IMG/VR virus record: IMGVR_UViG_3300025660_000005
Location: 1 to 64,000 of that record
Source of the DNA: a virus
DNA: 64,000 nucleotides
Strand: one strand, 5' to 3'
This document shows, one piece after another, positions 59,131 to 64,000 of this stretch. A program made the position numbers and the translations under genes. The notes beneath the pieces are model-generated. The model searched no databases. It was not told the DNA's origin and was given only the letters and a program-made list of their open reading frames with translations. Every line of letters starts with the position of its first letter. Position 1 is the stretch's first letter.

Positions 59131-60009
59131 ATGTCGGCCCACTCTGCGAAGTACATCTGCACGCCTACGACCGGGAGCATGCGCTATGTGCTCCCGGTCG
59201 CGGGGCTTGTCCTGTTCCTGCTGGCATGGGTAGCCGTGACCAAGCTTGAACTGGTGAATCCCAACTTCCTCCCTTCCCCCAAGGCAACCTTCGGGGCGCT
59301 GGCGGAAGCGTTCGTGGACGCACCCCCGCAGACACTCGTGGAGGGGACCAAGGGCGAATGGCGGGACATCCAGCCGGGGTGGGACACCTTCGTCCACTCC
59401 AGCGCAATCCAAGGGGCGGGCTTCAGCTTGAAGCGCATCTTCTTGGCGTTGTTTTGGGCGTGCCTGTTCGGGATCCCCATCGGGATCTTCATGGGGGCCT
59501 TCGGGTGGTTTGAGAGTCTGCTACAGGCCCTCGTGATGCCCATGCGGAACGCCCCGATCATGGCCTTCGCCCCGCTGTTCATCCTGATCTACGGGATCGA
59601 GGAGCAGATGAAGATCAGCTTCCTCGCCTTCGGCACCATCGTGTTCATTATCCCTGCGGCGTTTGACGCCGTGAGGAACGTGCCGCCCCTGATCATCGAC
59701 AAGGCGGTCGACATGGGGTTCCGCCCCATGGGAACGCTCTGGTACTACGTCCTGCCGTCAGCGCTGCCCCGTCTGTGGGACGGCATCCGCCTGTGTACGG
59801 GCGTAGCGTGGACGTACCTCGTAGCAGCGGAGGTGATGAACGTCACCACCGGCCTCGGGGCTATGGAAGCCAACGCACAGCGGTTCCAAAATACACCGAG
59901 GGTCTACGCTGCGATCCTCATTATCCTGATCCTCGGGGTGCTTTCCGACTACCTGTTCCGGGTCATCAAGAAGGTCGTCCCGATGTTGAACCAAGGGAGC
60001 GAAGCATGA
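59131..60009 (+). CDS. ABC transporter permease, SsuC/TauC-like
   Basis: A 292-residue membrane protein with about six helices. The EAA-type loop is AVDMGFRPMGTLWYYVLPSALP. It would form the channel for the imported ligand. It starts 10 bases after the binding-protein gene and overlaps the ATPase gene start (ATGA), so all three are cotranslated. Confidence 0.88.
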   Translation: MSAHSAKYICTPTTGSMRYVLPVAGLVLFLLAWVAVTKLELVNPNFLPSPKATFGALAEAFVDAPPQTLVEGTKGEWRDIQPGWDTFVHSSAIQGAGFSLKRIFLALFWACLFGIPIGIFMGAFGWFESLLQALVMPMRNAPIMAFAPLFILIYGIEEQMKISFLAFGTIVFIIPAAFDAVRNVPPLIIDKAVDMGFRPMGTLWYYVLPSALPRLWDGIRLCTGVAWTYLVAAEVMNVTTGLGAMEANAQRFQNTPRVYAAILIILILGVLSDYLFRVIKKVVPMLNQGSEA

Positions 60010-61037
60010 GCGGCACAGCGGACAACACCGGAGACGGACACGTCTCCATCGACGAGGCTTTCGCCGCACCCGCTGCCCCTGTGGCGGCTACCCCGGCTCC
60101 CGTTCCCGCCCCCGTGGCGGCCAAGGGCAGCGACCTGAAGCTGGACTTCAAGGGCTGCGGGCAGACCTTCAGGAACGACGGCGAACTGGTCGAGGTGGTC
60201 AAGGACATCACCTTCACGGTGGAGGGCAACCAGACCATCGCCATCCTCGGGCCGTCCGGCTGCGGCAAGTCCACCCTCCTGCGGATGGTGTCCGGCATGC
60301 ACCCCAGAGGCATTCGGATGCCGACGGTGGGCGAGTGCTGCATCAACGGAGAGGCCGTGCTGACCCCGCACGACGACGTCGTCACGGTGTTCCAGAGCCC
60401 TGTGCTGGTCCCGTGGCTGTCCGTGTTGGGCAACGTCATGCTCTCCTTCAAGCCGTTCCTGTTCGGCCCCCGGCCCCGTTGGCCCTGGGAGGTGGCGCAG
60501 GACTTCGTAGCGGCCATCGGTGACCGCTTTGAGGCCACCCGCCTGAAGATCCCGTGTTCGGATCCCTACAAGGAGATCGAGGCCAAGGCCATCACCCTGC
60601 TGAAAGAGGTCGGGTTGGGTGACTCCCTTCACCAGTTCCCGCATCAGCTTTCGGGTGGGATGAAGCAGCGGTGTAGCCTCGCTACCTCGCTGGTCGTTGA
60701 GCCCAAGATCCTGTGCATGGACGAGCCGTTCAGCGCCCTCGACCCGACGTCCAGCAAGGCGATGCAAGAGATCATCGTGCGCTTGCGGGACAAGTACCCC
60801 TGCCTTATCCTGTTCGTGACGCACAACGTGCGCCGTGCCCTCGATCTGGCCGACCGCATCATCGTGCTCTCCACCCGACCGGCTACCATCGCTGGCGACA
60901 TCCGACTGCCTGCGAACAGGCCGGAGGACTGGAAGCACACGCCGGAGTATGCCGGTCTGGAAGCCAAGATCCTGCACCTGATCAGTGACGCCTCAGAGGC
61001 TTCTGACAGTGGCGGTGAGTTGACCATCAGCGTTTAG
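60006..61037 (+). CDS. ABC transporter ATPase, SsuB/TauB-like
   Basis: A 343-residue ATPase with every catalytic motif: Walker A GPSGCGKST, Q-loop VFQSP, signature LSGGMKQR, Walker B ILCMDEPFSALD, and switch His in FVTHN. An Ala/Pro-rich N-terminal extension of about 40 residues is not typical of the family. A 45-residue insertion-like region lies between Q-loop and signature. It should hydrolyse ATP to drive import. Confidence 0.92.
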   Translation: MSGTADNTGDGHVSIDEAFAAPAAPVAATPAPVPAPVAAKGSDLKLDFKGCGQTFRNDGELVEVVKDITFTVEGNQTIAILGPSGCGKSTLLRMVSGMHPRGIRMPTVGECCINGEAVLTPHDDVVTVFQSPVLVPWLSVLGNVMLSFKPFLFGPRPRWPWEVAQDFVAAIGDRFEATRLKIPCSDPYKEIEAKAITLLKEVGLGDSLHQFPHQLSGGMKQRCSLATSLVVEPKILCMDEPFSALDPTSSKAMQEIIVRLRDKYPCLILFVTHNVRRALDLADRIIVLSTRPATIAGDIRLPANRPEDWKHTPEYAGLEAKILHLISDASEASDSGGELTISV

Positions 61038-61046
61038 GAGGCCCCC

Positions 61047-61982
61047 GTGTCCGATAAAACCCCCAACTACCGGATGGCCTTCCTGACGCATTGGCTCAAC
61101 CTGTCATTCCTCGCAGGAGGCATTGTCATCGGACTCGCCTCGGGTGGCATGACGGGGTTGTTCGTGGTGCTCGGGATTGAGGTCGCCTTCCTGTGGATCC
61201 TTCCCGACCTAGCCCTCGTCCAGCGGTTCCTCACGGTGACCGCCAAGACCGAGGACGTGGATGAGCAGCGCTGGTACTACCTCCGCTCCCTGTGGGGGTT
61301 GGAGCCTGATCAATCCCTTGGGTTCCTCGGTGCCGTGTTCGGTGTAGACGTGGCATGGCACCAGCTAGACCTGAACCCGGACAGCGGTTACCGGCGAGTC
61401 CGTAACCAAGACAGCACGATGGAGCACAAGCGGACGTTCCTGCGGATGTGCGAGGTCGTCCACGAACTCCGCAAGCTGCATGACGTTCGCAAGAGTTCGA
61501 TCTCCACCAGCCAGATCAGGAAGCTGGACGAGATGATCAACAACTGGCTGGCCCTGCACAACACGGCCAAGGATGCCAAGGCCGCCCTCCTCCGTATGGA
61601 CAAGGACAGCCTGCGGACGGAGTTCGGGCGTCTACGGGAACAGGCCGCAGAGGCCGACCCCAGCACCCGGATCGTGATCAGCGAGCGCCTCCGTACCCTG
61701 AAGTCCAAGGTGGAGTCGATCCCCAAGCTGGAACGCCGTGAGGGGCTGGCCGTGGCACAGGCCGAAGGCATCGCCCACCACATCGAGAAGGTGAACCAGC
61801 AGGTTCGGTCGGCGGGTATGGCCGACGTGTCCAGCAAGCTGCTCGACACCACGGTGGACAACCTCGTAGACGTGTCCGTCATTGACGACCTTGAGGTCAT
61901 CTCGGACACGAGGGACGCCCTTTCGGGCACCTCGATGGACGACGACGGCCTTTGGGAAGAGATCGGAGATGCCCTGAAATGA
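61047..61982 (+). CDS. two-span membrane protein with long coiled coil
   Basis: A 311-residue protein starting with GTG behind AGGAGG. Hydrophobic segments occupy about residues 12-32 and 36-58. From residue 65 on it is cytosolic, helical and rich in heptad-like stretches (about 120-260), with an acidic end. It may couple the transporter or membrane to a cytosolic partner. No family recognised. Confidence 0.65.
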   Translation: MSDKTPNYRMAFLTHWLNLSFLAGGIVIGLASGGMTGLFVVLGIEVAFLWILPDLALVQRFLTVTAKTEDVDEQRWYYLRSLWGLEPDQSLGFLGAVFGVDVAWHQLDLNPDSGYRRVRNQDSTMEHKRTFLRMCEVVHELRKLHDVRKSSISTSQIRKLDEMINNWLALHNTAKDAKAALLRMDKDSLRTEFGRLREQAAEADPSTRIVISERLRTLKSKVESIPKLERREGLAVAQAEGIAHHIEKVNQQVRSAGMADVSSKLLDTTVDNLVDVSVIDDLEVISDTRDALSGTSMDDDGLWEEIGDALK

Positions 61983-62239
61983 GTGCCCTTGGACGAGCCT
62001 TCCGCCGCCTGAAGAGGGTCATAAACCCCATCGACCGGGAGGTTTTCGAGTCCACCTCCACCAAGGTCGTTCGAGAGAACGGCGAGGTGACTGTCCTGCG
62101 TGTCAACGGCAAGGACATCGACCCGGAGAGCCCGGAGGGCAAGAAGGCCCTCGCAGCGTTCGACGAGTCCATGGCGGAGATGTCGAAGTCCTTGGATTCA
62201 ATGAGCCGGTCGCTCGACCGCATGTTTGATAAGGATTGA
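61979..62239 (+). CDS. small helical protein, 86 aa
   Basis: A basic N-terminal helix, a beta pair, and a C-terminal helix with regular Ser/Met/Leu spacing. It overlaps the previous gene (ATGA) and ends the operon. Unrecognised. Confidence 0.6.
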   Translation: MSALGRAFRRLKRVINPIDREVFESTSTKVVRENGEVTVLRVNGKDIDPESPEGKKALAAFDESMAEMSKSLDSMSRSLDRMFDKD

Positions 62240-62242
62240 CAG

Positions 62243-62971
62243 ATGGCTGATCCACACAACCCTGAGCGGTACGGCGAGTGCTGGCACCAGTACAAGATCG
62301 ACGCCTATGCAACGGACATGGAACCTCTCAAGCCCTTCGTCGTGTTCTCTGGCGGTTGGGCTTGGCACCTGCTCTCGCCCCCAGGCCACGCTGAACGCAA
62401 GCACGCCCACGATCACAAGGACGTGGACATACACTGCCCGAAGGAGGCAGTAGGCACCGTCATGGGCCTCCTGAGCGTCCTGGGGTACAAGAAGGTCAAT
62501 ACGAAGTACGACCGCCTGCCCAGCGCAGAGGACTTCCGCCGGTACGAGCGGGTCGTGGACGACAAGAAGCACCCGGAGTACCGCCTGACCATCGACTTCT
62601 TCGTCGGGGACTACCCCACGCTGGAGTTGCCTGACGGTTCGAAGGTCGTGCGGCCCGACGTCCTCCTGACCTTCTACGGGGAGATCCACTCCAGCGACAA
62701 GGCTTGGGCCGTGCTGGCAGCGACCAAGCTGTTCGAGAACGGAGAGACCCCGGAGAACTTCATCCACAGGGGCGACCTGTTGGCCTGTCCCGACCTGGAC
62801 GTGTACATCTGCACCAAGTGCGGGTGGACGGGGCAGTTCGTGGACGACAAGCCTGCCGTGGGGCCGAATCCGATCCACCCCGGCTGCAACTACATGGCTC
62901 ACCGCATGGGGAAGCCCTCTTTCCGACCCATGAGTGACCTACCAGGCATCCTCGCCAAGCTACGAGGCTGA
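62243..62971 (+). CDS. nucleotidyltransferase-fold protein with a zinc finger
   Basis: A 242-residue protein. VVFSGGWAWHLL (about 33-44) and HDHKDVDIHC (about 55-64) resemble the GG...hxDhD core of minimal nucleotidyltransferases. A CTKCGW...HPGC motif follows near residue 190. It may transfer nucleotides to a protein or RNA; the substrate is unknown. Confidence 0.6.
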   Translation: MADPHNPERYGECWHQYKIDAYATDMEPLKPFVVFSGGWAWHLLSPPGHAERKHAHDHKDVDIHCPKEAVGTVMGLLSVLGYKKVNTKYDRLPSAEDFRRYERVVDDKKHPEYRLTIDFFVGDYPTLELPDGSKVVRPDVLLTFYGEIHSSDKAWAVLAATKLFENGETPENFIHRGDLLACPDLDVYICTKCGWTGQFVDDKPAVGPNPIHPGCNYMAHRMGKPSFRPMSDLPGILAKLRG

Positions 62972-62972
62972 C

Positions 62973-63317
62973 ATGCCCAAACCCGGACACGACAAGAGAC
63001 ACAAGAAACCTCAGTGTTTCCCCCTGCCGCAGGACAAGGTACGAGCGCTCCGGGCAGATGAGGATGTGTGGGCCACTATCCAACACCCGAACACCGGGGA
63101 GACCCTGCGTGTCCGGTTCGCCAGCCACCCTCGGGTAGACTGGTTCGAGCAATCCTCCGTCTGCTACGTCCAAGACACCCACTACCAGGGCCCTGCCATC
63201 TTCCTGAAGGACGGCCTGATGCAGTTCGGGAACGGCGACGTCAAGCGTGTGTTCTCATCCTACTGCGGGTCTGTCATCGGGGTGGTCGTTGAGGAACACC
63301 CAAGGGAGAAACCATGA
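62973..63317 (+). CDS. hypothetical protein, 114 aa
   Basis: A basic N-terminal tail (HDKRHKKP), then a beta-rich domain. Unrecognised. The start at 62973 follows the upstream stop by one base; its stop overlaps the next gene (ATGA). Confidence 0.6.
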   Translation: MPKPGHDKRHKKPQCFPLPQDKVRALRADEDVWATIQHPNTGETLRVRFASHPRVDWFEQSSVCYVQDTHYQGPAIFLKDGLMQFGNGDVKRVFSSYCGSVIGVVVEEHPREKP

Positions 63318-63799
63318 TCACCCTTGAAACCATCGCACTAGCGGGTGGCCTGTTCGTCCCCCTCGTGTTCTGGCATTTCGTGGCCGACTGGCTGACCCAG
63401 ACCGAGAAGATGGCGGAGGCCAAGTCCCACAAGTTCGGGATTCTGGCGCTCCACTGCCTGATTTACTCCGTGATGTTCATCCCGGCTTTCTACCTGTACG
63501 GGCTGGAGTCGTGGGAGATGGTGTTGGGCTTCCTGCTCCTGTACGTCAGCCACTTCATCGGGGACACCTACCTCGTGGTGTTCCTGTGGGCGAAGTACCT
63601 CCGCCGCATGACTTCGATGCGGATACCGGAGGACGACGGCAGCTTCACGGGCACTGATGTCCAAGTCCCGACCGACATATTCCCCAACTATGAATTCATC
63701 ACGACCCCGCTCCTGTTCCGCCCGTCCCTCGTGCTGGTCATTGACCAACTATGGCATCTGGCCTTCCTCTGGCCTATCGTGGTGCTCGCCCTGTACTGA
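63314..63799 (+). CDS. DUF3307-like membrane protein
   Basis: A 161-residue protein with about four hydrophobic segments. The N-terminal FWHFVADWLTQTEKMAEAK, followed by a further HC in the next helix, matches DUF3307 (HxxADxxxQ...H). Function unknown. Confidence 0.65.
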   Translation: MITLETIALAGGLFVPLVFWHFVADWLTQTEKMAEAKSHKFGILALHCLIYSVMFIPAFYLYGLESWEMVLGFLLLYVSHFIGDTYLVVFLWAKYLRRMTSMRIPEDDGSFTGTDVQVPTDIFPNYEFITTPLLFRPSLVLVIDQLWHLAFLWPIVVLALY

Positions 63800-63809
63800 G
63801 GAGGAGAAC

Positions 63810-64000
63810 ATGCCCGACGAGATGAAGTTCCAGACCCTTCGGGATGTAGGCTACCAGATCAAGCCTCACTGCGGCCTGTGCAAGCGGGGAGAGTTCCCGT
63901 CCCTGCACGCCCTGTGGGGTCGTTGCACTCGGCACTCCTACATCCACGGCAAGCACAACGGGGACAGCCGCCTCGGCATCCTCCGCACGGGGTGTTGTGA
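63810..64000 (+). CDS. small zinc-binding protein, partial (runs off right edge)
   Basis: 63 codons are visible. CGLC at residues 21-24 with later Cys/His (GRCTRHSYIH) suggests a small zinc-binding protein. AGGAGGAG precedes the ATG. Confidence 0.55.
   Translation, partial: MPDEMKFQTLRDVGYQIKPHCGLCKRGEFPSLHALWGRCTRHSYIHGKHNGDSRLGILRTGCC

Overview
The window is a GC-rich, densely coded segment of a very large tailed-phage (jumbo or huge phage) genome, or a close relative of one. The signs are long same-strand blocks with ATGA, GTGA and TAATG start/stop overlaps; a phage-style replication and recombination set; a tRNA cluster with a tmRNA; several homing elements; and no bacterial core genes. 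Host clues point to a Gram-negative bacterium: an OmpA-type peptidoglycan-binding domain, a Tat-type signal, a MucR/Ros-like zinc finger and a B12-dependent ribonucleotide reductase. The host itself cannot be named from this sequence.

Region 1 (1-20183, minus strand) is DNA metabolism: an XRE-type regulator (partial), an ATP-grasp ligase, polynucleotide kinase/phosphatase, an HNH protein, SbcD and a half-length SbcC, a membrane-anchored transglycosylase, RecA, a RuvC-type resolvase, an SSB-like protein, a RecD2 helicase, a class II ribonucleotide reductase with a LAGLIDADG intein, and a delta/delta' clamp-loader pair. It is followed by a roughly 700-base non-coding stretch with strong RNA structure (20184-20906). 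Region 2 (20907-36584) holds a sigma-like protein with two extra winged-helix repeats on the plus strand. On the minus strand are a SNF2-type helicase, two large multidomain proteins (one a C39-type peptidase whose start is invaded by a homing endonuclease), and a GroEL. A small HU-like gene lies on the plus strand. Region 3 (36600-41520, plus) is an RNA cluster: 19 apparently intact tRNAs dominated by Leu, Ser and Thr, one tRNA-Tyr with an oversized D-arm, one split tRNA-Leu, two structured non-tRNA segments, a QueF-like protein lacking its catalytic cysteine, and GIY-YIG and HNH homing endonucleases. Region 4 (41522-49882, mainly minus) has an MBL-fold hydrolase, a plus-strand tmRNA, a PTH2-type peptidyl-tRNA hydrolase and a CobT-like VWA protein. 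Region 5 (50031-64000, plus) has a CobS/MoxR-like ATPase, RtcB, and a six-gene operon encoding a complete ABC importer whose binding protein is fused to OmpA, followed by small genes.

The DNA-repair, RNA-repair (Pnkp, RtcB), ribosome-rescue (tmRNA, PTH2, tRNAs) and chaperone genes together suggest a phage that keeps much of its information processing independent of the host. Many transcription units start from one motif, GCTTAG-N17-TAGANN (11 sites found by eye). It differs from sigma-70 and may be read by the window's own sigma-like protein; that link is inference. The strongest candidates for undescribed biology are this promoter/sigma pair, the ABC-OmpA operon, the structured RNAs, the split tRNA-Leu locus and the C-terminal LDVDSIL motif shared by recombination proteins.
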